This document shows, piece after piece, positions 12,722 through 25,901 of a stretch of 64,000 nucleotides of DNA; position 1 is the stretch's first letter, and every line of letters begins with the position of its first letter. The DNA is taken from assembly GCF_016906535.1 (NCBI RefSeq), contig NC_057380.1:744001-808000 (forward strand), in the 5' to 3' direction. A program made the position numbers and the translations under genes. Source of the DNA: Rhizoctonia solani. Its lineage: Eukaryota; Basidiomycota; Agaricomycetes; Cantharellales; Ceratobasidiaceae. A model generated the notes under the pieces. The model ran no database searches. It worked only from the letters and a program-made list of their open reading frames with translations, and was not told where the DNA came from.

Positions 12722-15363
12722 ATGACTGCTCCCCCAGCAAGACCCCACCTCGGCCTCCGGCCCTCATCTCATTTTTCTATCATAACCTCCGCACAATCTA
12801 ATGCCGACTGGGCGGAAGATGACGCATGGGACTCTGGGTCGGATGACGATAAACCCTTGGGCTCTCGAAGACATCCTGCTCCGCCTACACCAACACGTAC
12901 CAGCTCGCTAGGATTCTTCTCGTCCTCGGCTGCCTCTCCCAAGCTCCCCACAACTGCATCGCCAAAGCCCCAGGCGGTACCTACGTCGGCGAACAATTCG
13001 CCACTCAGAAATGCTACAGCCCCCGCCCCCATCCCATTCAAACAACCCACTGGTCCCACCTCTCTTAATGCTATCCGAGCGGCGGCTCGCAAACCGGCTG
13101 GAACAGGAGATCCAATCCTGAGTGTGGGCTCTGGTACACCCAACTCCAGCTCATCGAATGCCGAACTCAGTTTCTCTTATACCCACGTACAAGTTCCATC
13201 CCCAAGCTCTTTCCCCCAGTCCAATGCTTTGCCTCCTCAAGCTGAGTCCCAAGAAGAGGAGAATAGTGTTGAGCTTTCCAGTCCTCCCGGAAAAGGCAAA
13301 GGATGGACTTTCATTACTGGCCGGAAGAAAGAAAAGGTAGACGAAGATGTACTTGAACGAGAAAAAGAAGGATACAGGCGCTGGAAAATGTCTGCGTCGG
13401 GATCAGTTGACTTTGCGGGGATGGTACCTGATGCACCAGACTCGGGTGAAGAATCCGACGGAGAGATGATTGTAGGCGATTTGGATGTTGAGATCGGGGA
13501 AGGGCTCAAGATAGGAGATGATTTGAGTTTGGAAAGGGGGCGAGAGAAGGAGACTTTGGAATTTGCGAGGGTTGGGAGTGACGATAAAGGAAAACGGACA
13601 AGTGTCGGGAGAGAACCAGAAGCGGAAGATATTACACCCCGCGAAAAGGTTGGGGCTGAAGCAATTCGAGAGGACGCCGATGCTATCGTTGCAGGTTAGT
13701 CAGATCACTATCTGATTTTCATTGGCATCCGGATACTGAAGTTTCTTTGCTCCAATCAGACCCATTTAGTGTTCTCCGTCGTCCGGACCCCTACGGCCAT
13801 GCCTCTGGATATAATAATAAACCTCCCTCTCGAAAGTCCAGTGTCTCTCACATCAAATCACCGGAGCGGTCTTCGAGTAGCTCGAAGCGAATGTCTTCAT
13901 TTGGAACAAATGCGCCATCGCCTGGACACGAACGAGTTGATTCGGGTGCGGGACTGAGTCGCGGAAGGAGTATGCGAACAAACAGGAGGCATACACAATT
14001 TGTAGAGTGCCTTTCGAAGGAAGATATCAATATGGGTACGTGCGTTTATGTTGTTAAGGCACAGCGTTGCTGATATTATTCAGCCGAGTTGAAAAAGCTT
14101 GCATGGTCTGGCGTGCCTCCTCACCTGAGACCCATGGTTTGGCCCCTTTTACTCGGGTATATGCCTCTACCTTCATCGACTCGACTCCAGACCCTACAGA
14201 GGAAACGAGAGGAGTATACCAAGCTTGTTAAGTGAGTGGTTCTGCCATTTCTGATTCATATTGCCTGATGTGTTTGCGAACCAAGGGTCACTTTTGCGCG
14301 AGGACGGGAAGGGTTGGATCAACAGATATGGCATCAGATAAGAATTGATGTTCCGAGAACCAGACCTGGCGTAAGACTTTGGATGGAAGCTGGTACGCAC
14401 CAAGTAAGTTGGCGATTATTCCCAATTCAACTCTCAAACTTATGGGGCGTGTAGAGTTTGGAGCGAATACTATATGTTTGGGCGATTCGACACCCTGCGA
14501 GCGGTTACGTACAAGGGATTAACGACCTTGCAACGCCATTTTATCAAATTTTCTTGTCAGCGTATATAGGTTCGTTCGTTTGTTCTCTTATCCATTGGCG
14601 TTTTTGACCATCCTCATAGATGCGGACCCTGAAATATACGACCCAGCATGTCTACCTTCACATGTTTTAAACGCCATCGAAGCCGACACCTTCTGGTGTC
14701 TTTCCCGACTCTTGATGGAATCCAAGATAATATATCGCACAACAGCCCGGGATTCATAGGAGCGTCAAAAGAATGGCAGAGCTTGTCAAAAGGATTGATG
14801 GTTAGTTGATTTATTTTATTTTATTTAGTTTTGTTGCCCATCTGCTGCTGAACGGAAAATCAGGCGCTCTTGCTTCGCATTTCGAATCGCAAGGCGTCGA
14901 GTTTATGCAATTTGCTTTCAGATGGATGAATTGCTTGTTAATGCGCGAGCTAAGCGTGAAGAATACTATACGAATGTGGGATACATATCTGGTAAGTTTG
15001 TTACTTACACCGTGTTATTGGGGTCTAAACTATGGCTGAAGGCGGAAGGCACGGATTCATTTTCGCAATTTCATCTCTACGTTTGTTCTGCATTTTTGGT
15101 AAAATGGACAGATAAATTAAAGAGCATGGACTTCCAGGCAAGGCCCAACTATCTCTTACTTTTGGTAATGACCAACATACTTCACAGGGTATTATTATGT
15201 TCCTTCAATCACTTCCAACTCAAGACTGGACGGACCATGAAATAGAACTATTGTTGAGCGAGGCTTTCTTGTTAAGTAGTGTTTGGCACAATGCACAGAG
15301 TCATTTTGGTGAGTTGTGTTTGTTGGATAATCCGAAGCAAACTGATTTGCGCTTATAGGTTAG
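12722..15363 (+). CDS. TBC-domain Rab-GAP, TBC1D22/Gyp1 type (two frame breaks)
   Basis: The gene encodes a GTPase-activating protein for Rab GTPases, most like yeast Gyp1 and animal TBC1D22, which act at the Golgi. Exon 1 (12722-13694) is a disordered Ser/Pro-rich region. The TBC core runs through exons from 14084: ELKKLAWSGVPPHLRPMVW, IDVPRTRPGVRLW (the IxxDxxR arginine-finger motif), YVWAIRHPASGYVQGINDL (the YxQ glutamine-finger region), then FMQFAFRWMNCLLMREL, FHLYVCSAFLVKW and the final HFG. Exon 8 ends at 15137 with a GC-AG intron. Exon 6 has two apparent one-base losses, near 14712 (before DGIQDN) and near 14750 (before the VKRMAELV stretch). As printed the protein stops early. I cannot tell whether this is decay or sequence error; every other join is clean. 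Confidence 0.9.
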
Positions 15364-15697
15364 ATTGATGTACCGGTTGTATGCAATACTGTATTATATT
15401 GATATTCCAACGCAAATCCGCTTCTGTATTCCACAAATAGGACCACCTTCTGTTGGGAAGACATAAATTCCCAACCGAGCTTAAGCATCTTGTTGAATTC
15501 TTGCCCACCACGTGCTCCAACCAACCGCCATCATTGGTCCGCCTCTGTTCACACGTGACAAGCGAAGTGTTCCCCACAATAAACGACCATGTGGTACAAA
15601 CGGCGGCGGGACTATAAAAGCATTATTGTCGGCATTTTGTTTCTGGTGTGTTCGTCCTCCTTGTTCGCCATTCTTCATTGAAATCGACGTTTCCAAG
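15364..15697. other. Intergenic, promoter of the phosphatase gene
   Basis: Short spacer between two plus-strand genes. It holds the TATA box at 15613-15620 and otherwise nothing I can name. Confidence 0.5.
15613..15620 (+). promoter_or_regulatory. TATA box (TATAAAAG)
   Basis: TATAAAAG sits 85 bases upstream of the ATG at 15698, an ordinary distance for a fungal core promoter with a short leader. Confidence 0.6.
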
Positions 15698-17048
15698 ATG
15701 GTGTCCTTCCTGGCGCTTATGGGTTTGGCGGTAAGCGCTCTACCAGCGATAGGCACAAATGTCCAATCGCGAGTGCCAAAAGCGAAGACTTTTACCTATG
15801 AGGTAATAAATCACCCATTGTTTTCTGATGCAAATAATTCGATTTTGATACAGGTGGTACCAGGATATTTTATCCAGACAGATCCCAGCACGGTTCCGGC
15901 GACTGTGGGGCCCAACCCTCCTGCATTTGGATTAATTGCCAATACATCTGCAACATATTGGTCCGACTTCAAGGCCAACATCACTAAATTACAGAAAAAT
16001 GCTCCCAAAAAGGTCAAGTATGCTGTATTCTGGTTCGGAAGGCATGGTCAAGGATGGCGTGGGTGCAAACTATTTGAATTGAGAGTATGATTTTATAATT
16101 TTAATCATATAGATAATTTGGCCGAATCGACCTATGGTACCGCTGCCTGGGACGATTACTGGTCGAAGCTTAATGGAGACGGGAATATTACGTGGGGTCG
16201 TGAGTAAATACATAAATTGATATCCTCAAGTGCGCTCGATTTACAAACAATATCTCAGCTGACGCCCTTTTGACTGATCTCGGTAAACAGCAAGCTCAGC
16301 TTGCACACAATACTTGGGTCACAGAACTTGGAAAGCCTGACCCGGTTCCATTGGTGCGATACAACTCTCCCCGACTCTTTCATGAGCATTGATCCATTGT
16401 CCACTATAGCCAACCAAGCTGTTCTCGTCGCCCATGTCTCGCGCTGCTTCAACTCTCGATATTACATTTACTGGGATTCTCCTCACCGAATCGGGGAAGA
16501 AGGACAAGGTTCGACCATATGTGATGGAGGTAAGGCACAAGCACTTAAATGCAGACAGTTTACGCTAGTACTGATCACACTTTTAGGGATTGCGTGAAGT
16601 TCTTGGAGTGCATACATGCGATAAACGGCGAACTAAAACATACATTCACCAAACTTACAAGAATTTTGGGATTGAATCTGGGTTCACTGAAGAGGTCAGT
16701 TATCTGCTTAGTTCTGCAGGTTTTTTGGCGCCGCTTATCACGACTGGATCTTTTAATGTAAAGGATGAGCTATGGACTGCCGACCATCGCGAAACCAATG
16801 ACGAAACTGATGCTCGCTCAAGAAGAACGCTCGATGCCATATTTGACCGTTTACTGGGCCCCAAAGATATTTGTATGTGGTTACCCAATGGGCTAATATT
16901 AGGAATCTTAGCCCTCGTCCGTCTAGTTATTTCAGTTACGGCGCACAGCGGAGCGATTAGTTCTGCGCTTCGCGTTCTGGGTCACAGAGCTTATTCTTTG
17001 CCTACTGGTGGCGTTATTCCTGTTGTAATTAAGGCGACTGAAAACTAA
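15698..17048 (+). CDS. Histidine phosphatase superfamily protein (phosphoglycerate mutase-like)
   Basis: Eight exons join in frame (15698-15802, 15854-16058, 16113-16199, 16259-16353, 16410-16529, 16587-16694, 16764-16872, 16927-17048) to 316 codons. The N-terminus MVSFLALMGLAVSALPA could be a signal peptide, so a secreted or vesicular location is possible. The catalytic RHG lies in WFGRHGQGWHN, split by an intron before the HN; the second histidine is in ISVTAHSGAI near the C-terminus; LFSSPMSRAA is the usual arginine-bearing loop. The family hydrolyses or transfers phosphate through a phospho-histidine; the substrate is not evident. It looks like fungal Pmu1-type proteins rather than glycolytic mutase. 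A decayed sister copy lies on the opposite strand at 10962-12213. Confidence 0.88.
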
Positions 17049-18033
17049 GAATGGATTTCTTATTGGACCATACAATAATTATAAGGCTGGCGCCATAAGT
17101 TAATTAGAACCAGTTAAATAAGCGACTTTCAGTCGGACTTATTGCAGTTAGACATTGGTTCAAGTGGTGATCGCCCCTATTTATAGAGTTTGGCGGAGAT
17201 AATCGAAGAATTCCTGGTTTCCACGGGCAACCCCCAAGTCTTCTGCTTCATGTCCGAAGTTGTATCTCCATACTAGGCAACATGCGACACCCACTACGAA
17301 CCGCTGTCGCTTTCATATCATCTCGGGGTTGTAGCCGGAAGCCGTGGCTATGCATTCGCACACCCATGATCTGTATCACGGGCTATTATGCCCTTTTGCC
17401 CGAGCCAGGATTTGGCGCCCTATCCTTTTAGCTTTCTATCAGACCATCTGGTACCTGTTCCTGTACCTTTCTGTGCATTCGTTTTCCAGCCGCTGGCAAC
17501 AGTTTGAGAGGTAACTCCCAGATATAGAGAACATGTTATTCGCTGGGAGTTACCCATAGAATGCAGTGCATTCAATCTCTAAAATAAGAGAGGATGTGTC
17601 TCTAAAAGTACTATCGATTCCCTTTGAAGGATGCATTATCAAGCATTCAATCCATGATAAAGGTGCACTCATCAGGAAAGTGAACCCAACGCCCACAGGT
17701 TTCCACTGATTAGAACCCTTGGAGTTGTGAAAACCAGAACTTGAGGCCTCCCACAGGTTCCAGCAAAGGGCAGTGATGCCCCATTTAGAGCTCCCATAAT
17801 CGCGATCACGTTCTAGCAACTGTTGCAACCTGGACCCCAACAGAAGCACCAATGTTCCCTCCCTGCCTCCGTCCCTCCCCTCGTTTCCCACATGTGTAGT
17901 CATCAAAATATAGAATACATTAAGCCTTGTCCCTGATCGGACATCTCAACCCCGAATCAACTGGCCCTCGAAAATAAATAGCCCCATAACCTGGCCTTTC
18001 CCCGATGACCTCCGTACCAATCACCCCAACAGC
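17049..18033. other. Intergenic, 1 kb
   Basis: Separates the phosphatase gene from the first P450. It contains the hairpin at 17510-17554; otherwise no gene or motif is supported. Confidence 0.4.
17510..17554. repeat. Inverted repeat, perfect 12-bp arms
   Basis: GGTAACTCCCAG at 17510-17521 and its exact reverse complement at 17543-17554 enclose a 21-base loop. It could form a stem-loop or bind a dimeric factor. It lies about 480 bases upstream of the P450 start. Confidence 0.6.
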
Positions 18034-20332
18034 ATGTCATCCATAGAACATTTAATCTTATATGCTTCTATCTCTCTACTGGCGTCGGCACTCTTGCGAC
18101 GATGGAATCTGGTGGCCCAAGGTTTACAACTTATACACAAGAAGACCCGCCCTCCCTCCCCATGGTCCCTTCCGATTCTGGGTAATTTATTCTCTATCCC
18201 ACCAGGCATGGAACACATCGCATACATGAAATTAGGAGACCAGCTGAAAAGTTGAGCCAGTGCCATTTTAGATATCAATATAGCGACACGCTGACTATTG
18301 GTCAATTACGGGTAGGTGATATGGTTTATCTTCGACTTTTTGGCTACGACTTTGTGATTCTTAACTCTGCCAATGCTGCAATCGATCTTTTGGAAAAGCG
18401 TTCTAGGATCTATTCAGACCGCCTAAGCCCACCAATGTTCAAAGATCCTTCTTTGTGCGTTGAAATGTGCACATGCATACCACTGATCCATTTTTAACCA
18501 TCAGAAATACAGACTTAACTGGAGTGGGAATGCTGTTTTGTTGGGTTACAGCGACCTTTGGCGAAATTATCGACGGATATTCAATAACTGGCTCGGCTCA
18601 CGCACAGTCACTCAGTTTCATCAATTACAAGAATCCCAAGCCCAGCAGATGCTCCAAAGACTAGCCAACATTTCTGATGACGCGAATCCTTTCGAAGAAG
18701 TAAAACGCACTATTTACTAGTATGCTTTTTCAATTATAATGTATATTTGATGTTAAAATTAAATCAATAAAAGTACTATAGCGTCCTCAACTTTACGGCT
18801 AGCCTATGGCTACAAACTCCAATCCGATGATGATATAATCTTACAGAATATCAATCAAACGGCACACTACACAGCACAAGCGGCTATGTTTACCAGTTAG
18901 TTTCTTTTTTCATAAATGTGCGGAATTCAAGCACAAATGAATAACACAATTCATATAGATTTTTTTGTAAACATATTCCCGTCATTAACGCATATTCCTG
19001 ATTGGCTCCCAGGTACGGGATGGAAACGTACTGCTCGTGAATGGAGGGCCTTCAAGGACAATGCTCAATCTATCCCTTATGAGTGGACCAAGGCTCAGCT
19101 TGTAGGTTTAACAGTGCCGATAGGAAGATTCATATTAACATTCCTGCTGGCAAATGATAGGCTGCAGGGACTGCAGAGCCATCTATCCTCAGTATACTAC
19201 TTCAAGACAGTCATTTGACATCGAACTTGAGTCCGAAGGCGAAAGAAATATGTTTGAAAGAATTTCGATGATGATAGTTGCAGGTAAGTGTTTCGGCTCT
19301 TTTTTAATGATACAAGGACAAGTAATTTAACGATGGTTATCGTTTCTCAGCCGGAACCGACACGGTATTAATATTTTGTTACGTTTGACTCTGAGAAGCA
19401 CTTACGCCAGAACCTTTCTTAGACCTCAACAGCACTCGTTTCGTTTGTTGCAGCAATTGTGCTTAACCCCACGTACAAGTAAAAGCTCAGGAAGAAATCG
19501 ACAATGTTCTCGGGTTTGCGTCGCTCCCAAAAATTTCAGACAGAGAGCGACTTCCATACGTCCGCAATCTTATCCAAGAAGTCCTGAGGTGGCTACCACC
19601 GGTCCCAGCCGGTATGTAAACATGATTGTTCCTTAACATGGCAACAAGGACGGTGATTTTACTATGCACTATTCAAGGTGTTCCTCATGCTTCTTGGAAA
19701 GATGATGCTTACCGAGGTTACGAAATAGAGCGAGGAACAGTAGTGTAAGTAAATAAATTTGTGAACATTGAAAGGTTGACCTCCCCAACAATTGTTTTTA
19801 AAGAATCGGAAATATATGGTACATATATGTTTTTTTGGATGGTTAAGTACATTGTATCAAACTGAAAACTTTGCTAGGGCAATGACTCGTGATGAAAGTG
19901 TATACAGAGATCCAGAAACCTTTAACCCAGATCGTTTTATGTGTTCAACCGTTCCGCACCCACCAGCATTTGGATGGGGAAGGCGGTAAGTACCCTTTAT
20001 CACCGGAATTGTGTAGCTATAGTTGATACTTCAATAATACTAGGAGATGCGCGGGAATTCACTTTGCCGAAGCATCATTGTTCATCACAGCTGCAACTTT
20101 ACTAGTTTTAAGTTTTCTAAGAAGAAAGATACTCACGGACAGGAAATTACGCCGCAGCTTGAATTTGCTTCCAACTCTCTTGTCATGTAAGCAATTTAAG
20201 GCAGAGATTTGCGTCAACAACTCATTAACCTTGATACTGAAATGGGGCAGGGAGTTAAAGCCATTTGACTTCGAAGTAAAATTCCGGTCGGACATACATC
20301 GACAGATGATCTTGGAACATGGTGGCGCTTGA
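18034..20332 (+). pseudogene. Cytochrome P450, probable pseudogene (three frame breaks)
   Basis: This is a multi-exon fungal P450 of the type often annotated as O-methylsterigmatocystin oxidoreductase-like. It has an N-terminal membrane anchor, a PPSPWSLPILGNL hinge, LGYSDLWRNYRRIFNNW (helix C), FPSLTHIPDWLPGTGWKR, AGTDT (I-helix), EVLRW (K-helix ExxR), and FGWGRR joined by an intron to CAG for the heme cysteine. The 14-nt exon 19351-19364 and the 15-nt exon 19804-19818 are present. Splice sites are good, but the frame is lost near 19268 (after LKEF), 19471 (NP before VQVKAQ) and 20103 (before FKFSKKKD), each as if one base were missing. Either a recent pseudogene or an error-containing assembly of a working monooxygenase. 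Confidence 0.85.
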
Positions 20333-23300
20333 GCATATTCCAAAGGACTTGTGTAGGATGATGGATGCATATCAATACCAATATCAATGCGACTGTGGCG
20401 CTCTGAGTCGATAATCCTATCATTAGTCGAGAGAAGCATTCATTAATATGAAGCATCTGTGTGTACTAGCCTATTTAGAGTGATTTCACGTATATAGCAA
20501 CAGGCATCATATGCATCCAAAGCACTCTTGATCAAGTTGAGAGTCGTTTAATACTTGTTGTATCGCCAAATCGGCCACTTCCTCCAACTTGCAGGCCTGT
20601 CTTCATATTTATCCAGAGCATCCAGGAAATATTTGAAGGCTCTTTAACCCACTTTGGAGTCTATCAAAGATAAGAGGTGTGCGACGTGGCCTGCGGAGTC
20701 GCACGAACTAAGCCTAGGAAGCTGGCGCTTACAAAACACGTGGCCGCCGCCTCGGCAAGCGGTTGCAAACCTTCGAGCATGTTCTGCCGACAGACAGGTC
20801 AAGCAACGCGCTCGGTGTTTTATTTTTGTTATTTTTTCCGCATCATTATGTCACCACAATGTTGAGTACAGATGGCTCACCTGGACTGTGAGTTGTACTT
20901 ACATCTTGGGCCCGGCTCGGGTGCCTCATCTACCGGTTTGCAATCGGCATCGTGGCGGCAAGCCTCTCCCATATAGGCGCCCTCACATACATGGGCGGCT
21001 CTAGGTTCAGTAAGTACCCCAATTTGATCACTCGAGGACTGGGGAAAAGCGGACTTAATTGATCAATGTCCGCATTTTGAGTACCGCGTTATCATTATGA
21101 CCGAGACTTCCCAATTCACCTTGGAAGCAAGAGGGCCTGCTTGTACATAACTATATGCATACTGTACAGAATTGGTACAGTGAACCGTTATTCTCTTCCG
21201 GCGAACCAGCTCTGTGATATTTGCATCTAGCTTTGTCTGGAAATTTACCCGCGTCGAAGTCTCAATAATGCAGTCATTTCCTTGACTCCAGGCTTCGAGT
21301 TTGGTGCTGTTTGCTATTTTATTTGGTAGGTTTTCGTGTGTGATGACTTCTATAAGGAATTCCCAAAAACATACGCTTCAGATATGGCTTAGTTGAGCTG
21401 GAGAGGTTAATGCTCACCCCCACCTTGGTTGTGGCGCGATCCTTTGAGGGTTCACACGTGCGATGGGTGATAAACGTGGAACCAGGGTCACCGACTTCAG
21501 GGTTGGGACTTGGGTGTACAGAAGGCAATCAAAATAATCTATCAATTCTGATATGAACAAGCTGCACTGCTGATGGCAGATCCTCAGGAATTTAGTGAGT
21601 CTAGAGGAGTCCAGAGTGAGCCTTGAACTTCAAAAAGTGATTATGCATTACTATAGAATCGTTGTATGTGTGCTATCGGGGGGGGGACGCTGACTGAATG
21701 CGTGAGTCCCGTGGGTGAGAGGTCCTAACTATGTTCAAAATACGCATCATAGGGGCGAGAAGGGTCCTGGGCTAAAAGAAATAGAATATGACGAAACAAG
21801 CATACATTCGAGATCACAAAGCGAGTGGGGTAACGATGGAAAAATACAAGAGATCAAGAGCACAAAATGATTGGGTCACGTGACAAAGCATATACCTACT
21901 ATGCCTAATGCACCAATTACGAGTTTTTCGGTCTTTCCAAGAACTATTATTTTGCTCATTTGCCCTTATTGACGGATTAACTGCGCACGTGTTAAGTGTA
22001 AGGCTAATATCCTGACTTTGAACACTCGCGATGTGGAGTAATTGGTCACTCGTAGATAACGTATTTAAGTATTACGAATTTCAGAAAAGGATAGGATGGT
22101 TCAATCACGGTTGAGCTTTCGAGACCCCGGCAAGCCACCTCTTTTGTAAAACTGAATTTGTTCCCATGAGAAGCCTCTTCCTTGTTCCCACAGCTTTTCC
22201 CCTTTGACTCACCCTAATACAAGGCCTAGGCTGATAGAGTTGACCGTGTTTGATCATTTATGACTTGCATAATACCCCTCATACTATGTTTATCGATATA
22301 GGAGAAATAAAATGGCGGCGTGGGGGGGGGGAGCTCCATACCAAACAGAGGGCAGGATTGTAAATTATTCGTTGAGAGACATACACCTGCTCGTATAAGT
22401 AGACATTTGAGTTTCTAACGGCAATATCCAACCAAAGAAGTGCACATTATCAAGAGAACTCACAACTCATTAGTTTTAACCCATTACCTATGATTATTTC
22501 CACGGACGCGATCGCAATTTTTCTCAGGGAGAAAAATGGCTGAAGTACTCCAGGATACGCCTCGGCTTGTGAGGGTGCTCAGCTCAATTATCACACAGAG
22601 ATGACGTGACTGAACGTGACTGAATGTGACAGCGGGACCGAACCCAACGTTTGTTTGAGAGCTAAACTGAATTACAAGCGGATCGGATCCTTTTGAGTTT
22701 GGGTTTATGGTCCACACTCCAATCAAACTTACATTGAGTAGTGGTTGAGCGATTCCGAGGCTCGATTTAGGTCGTACAACCATCAGTACCTGTGAGGTTC
22801 TATCAAGAATATCGCGCTCCGGAGTGCCATATGGTATCCTCCGATTCTGCACTAGCTCTGGAAGCTTAGGTAAAGATTATTCAGCTGACATTTAATCTCA
22901 CATGGGTGCCTATTAGGCACACATAGTCTCTAAACAGTGAAATATCAGCTTACAAAGTAGCGCAGAGACTCCAGGAGTTTGGAGACAGCCAGGCGAAATT
23001 AGTGTGTATTCCCGGAGAAGTAAAGCTTTCGTAAAGTACAAGCAAAACACACCGTATCTCCGATTGGCCAAAGGAATATTTGAGAGGTTTTCTATTAAGA
23101 ATTATTTTCAATCCTGGGCTTCAAAAAACAGTAATATTGCCTGTCCGTAGCCCTACCTCACTTACTCTCTCCTGTATGGTATCAGCTAAGATCCTTGAGT
23201 TACGTTACGGTGTTAGTGATTCATCCGAGGTCAAGCACTCCCTGGCATCCAACCCTTAAGGCTTGGCACCTTAAGGAGACGGTCGTACGTATGTGGCCAA

Positions 23301-23607
23301 AAGCCAGATCGGATCTGAATAATGGGCTCTCAAAGGGGTTGCACGGGTTAGCTACCTGGCGAATATATGCACAATTAAAGCCCATCACCGAATGAGCCGG
23401 AGCGGGAGTGTATGAAAAAATAGGATTCAATGACATCCCTTTATCGGGTATAGTTGGTCGGCCGTTGACTGATGTAAAAGATAGGCTATGTCGACATGGT
23501 GCGGAGCACGTATAGAAAGCAGTGCCTATATAAGCCCCGCTACATATAGGCCTTACACCTCTTATTAGCCCCCTTCAGCTACTTCACGGAAACTTTCATT
23601 ATCCACT
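20333..23607. other. Intergenic, 3.3 kb
   Basis: Long spacer between the two plus-strand P450 genes. It contains a TCACGTGA palindrome at 21876-21883 (possible bHLH site), G-tracts near 21680 and 22323, and a TATA box just before the next P450. Open frames such as the minus one at 22484-22852 show nothing I recognise. Confidence 0.45.
23527..23534 (+). promoter_or_regulatory. TATA box (TATATAAG)
   Basis: TATATAAG lies about 80 bases before the ATG at 23608 of the second P450, which fits a core promoter. Confidence 0.55.
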
Positions 23608-25901
23608 ATGGCGCCATCTCGCAACCTCCTGTATGTTGCACTAATTTCCCTGTCAACTGCCTTACTTGTCGACCAGTACCATCGTCGACGAAAAACACGC
23701 CTTCGTCTTCCGCCCTCCCCTCCATCCATTCCATTCTTTGGTAGCTTGTTTTCAGTCCCTCCAGGCCCCGAGTATCTATCATTCAAGAAACTTGGGGAGG
23801 ACTTGAACTGTGAGTTGTTTCAAAATATTTCTGGGTGCATATATGAACCACGTGCATGCTAAATACAGCGGATATAATTTACCTCCCAATGTTTGGGCGC
23901 CAGTTTATCATTCTGAACTCTGCCGAGGCTGTTAACGAACTTCTAGAAAAGCGCTCTGCAAAATACTCTGATCGATCGCCTGCACCCATGATGTCCGACC
24001 CACGATTGTAAGCTAAGAATACGTGCCTCAATCCACATCTATTAACTAGTGATCATTGTAGAATGGGCTGGTCAACAAACGCTGGTATGATCGGCTACAA
24101 TGATCTGTGGCGGCACTATCGTCGGTTATTCAATAACTGGTTTAATACGCGCGCTGTTCCTCAATTTCATCAGACGCAAGAAAGCCAAGCTCGTTCTCTC
24201 CTTCGTCGCTTGCTCGGGCTCTCGACAGAAGAACATCCTTTTCCTCAAATGAGGCACGAGTTCTTTTTGTAAGTTTAATAGTCTAGCTAAACCAGACTCG
24301 TATTCGTGTGTTTGATCTTGCGTTTATAGCACATTGGCGTCCACTATGTTCCAAGTCGGCTATGGGTATCAATTGAAAGGGCTCGATGACCCATTTTTTG
24401 AAAATGCCCGCCAAACTATTCATAATTTCACAGAAGCCGCTATGTTTACTAGTAAGTTCAAAGATAACGATTTTATATGGACCCCGGGTAGACTTCCGAC
24501 TAATGTGCACATGTTATTGTTTCCAGACTTCTTTGTGAACATATTCCCGATGATGATCCATATTCCGGACTGGTTCCCCGGCACAGGTTGGAAGCGTACT
24601 GGACATGAGTGGAGGAGGATTAAAGAAAAGGCTATGGAAGAACCATTTCAATGGACAAAAGCGCAAGTTGTAAGCTTAACGCGTGTACCAAACTCTTGTG
24701 TATCGCTGAACCTATGGTCATACATAGGCCGCTGGAACAGCCGAGCATTCGATTATCGGCTCTCTATTGCAAGAGCATAAACTGGTCTCCCACCTGAGTG
24801 AAGAAGAGAGGGACCATCGACTAAAGGAGCTAGGCTTAATCATGTATTCTGGTGAGCCCTCAAAAACTCTAGGGAAATTGGATTTTAATCTGACTTGTAA
24901 ATCAGGTGGCGTAGACACGGTAGCTAAATCCCTACTTTGTCAGGGCGTATTGATTGACAAACAGGATTTCTTCTGGCGATCAGACATCAAACTTGCTTAT
25001 TGGATTTGTCGCTGCAATGGTCATGAACCCAGAGGTTCAGATCAAGGCCCAACAAGAGATTGACACCGTACTGGGTGTAGCTGTACTTCCTACTGTGCAA
25101 GATGTCGAAAGGCTGCCCTATTTAATGAATCTGGTCAAGGAGCTTAAGCGATGGTACCCTGTGGTTCCGACTGGTAAGTTGATCTGAACAGCTTACAAAG
25201 TTGCATCCGGGTTATTGATGGGACTAACCTTTACTAATAGCTCTTCCACATACGTGCTATGTTGATGACAATTATAGAGGATACGACATAAAAAAAGGGT
25301 CAATTATGTGAGTCCGATTCTGCTGAGAAACGTCGGGAATGCCGTTGCTGAATATGGCTGTTCGGACATAAGTATAGGAAATGTTTGGTAAGCCCCCGTC
25401 TCTTGTAGTGAAACACTCTTCTCATGAAAAACCAGGGCAATCACCCGAGACGAAAGACATTACAAGAACCCGAGGTGTTTAACCCCGACCGTTTTCTGGA
25501 CCCCAACTTACCCCTCGCACCTGTGTTTGGGTGGGGACGACGGTGAGTTATTCAAACATTAGAGATAGACGTATGTGCACAAAACTCACAAGCAACCACC
25601 CACCCATGACCCGTCAGAAAATGTCCTGGAATTAATCTAGGGGATGGCTCGCTATCGGTTGCCATTGCTTCTCTTGTGGCGACATATACATTCTCCAAGA
25701 AACGTAATCCAGACGGAAGCGAAATCACTCCTATTATCGAGTCGGATACTAATACAACGGCACTGTAAGTAGTTTGTGTACATAGGGCTGATAATGAAGC
25801 TAAAAAACAATCGCGTTTGTAGTGAACTGAAACCTTTCGAGTTCCACCTTGAACCTCGCTCCGAGAAGCATAGGCAACTGATTCTAGCCGGTCCAGAGTA
25901 G
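23608..25901 (+). CDS. Cytochrome P450 monooxygenase (one frame break)
   Basis: Sister of the P450 at 18034. Features in order: membrane anchor (LLYVALISLSTALLV), proline hinge (LPPSPPSIPFFG), NDLWRHYRRLFNNW, FPMMIHIPDWFPGTGWKR, the I-helix GGVDT carried partly by the 14-nt exon 24906-24919, the K-helix region LVKELKRWYP, the 15-nt exon 25373-25387 (IIGNVW), the PERF-equivalent EVFNPDRF, then FGWGRR and, after an intron, KCPG with the heme-ligand cysteine. All exon joins are in frame except one apparent missing base near 25471, between HYKNP and EVFNP. P450s of this kind are ER-bound and need a reductase partner; the substrate cannot be told. The gene may be functional if that base is a sequence error. 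Confidence 0.88.

Noticed and set aside
22484..22852. 122-codon minus-strand frame
   Set aside because: Reads somewhat protein-like but has no family motif, no clear splice context and no promoter.
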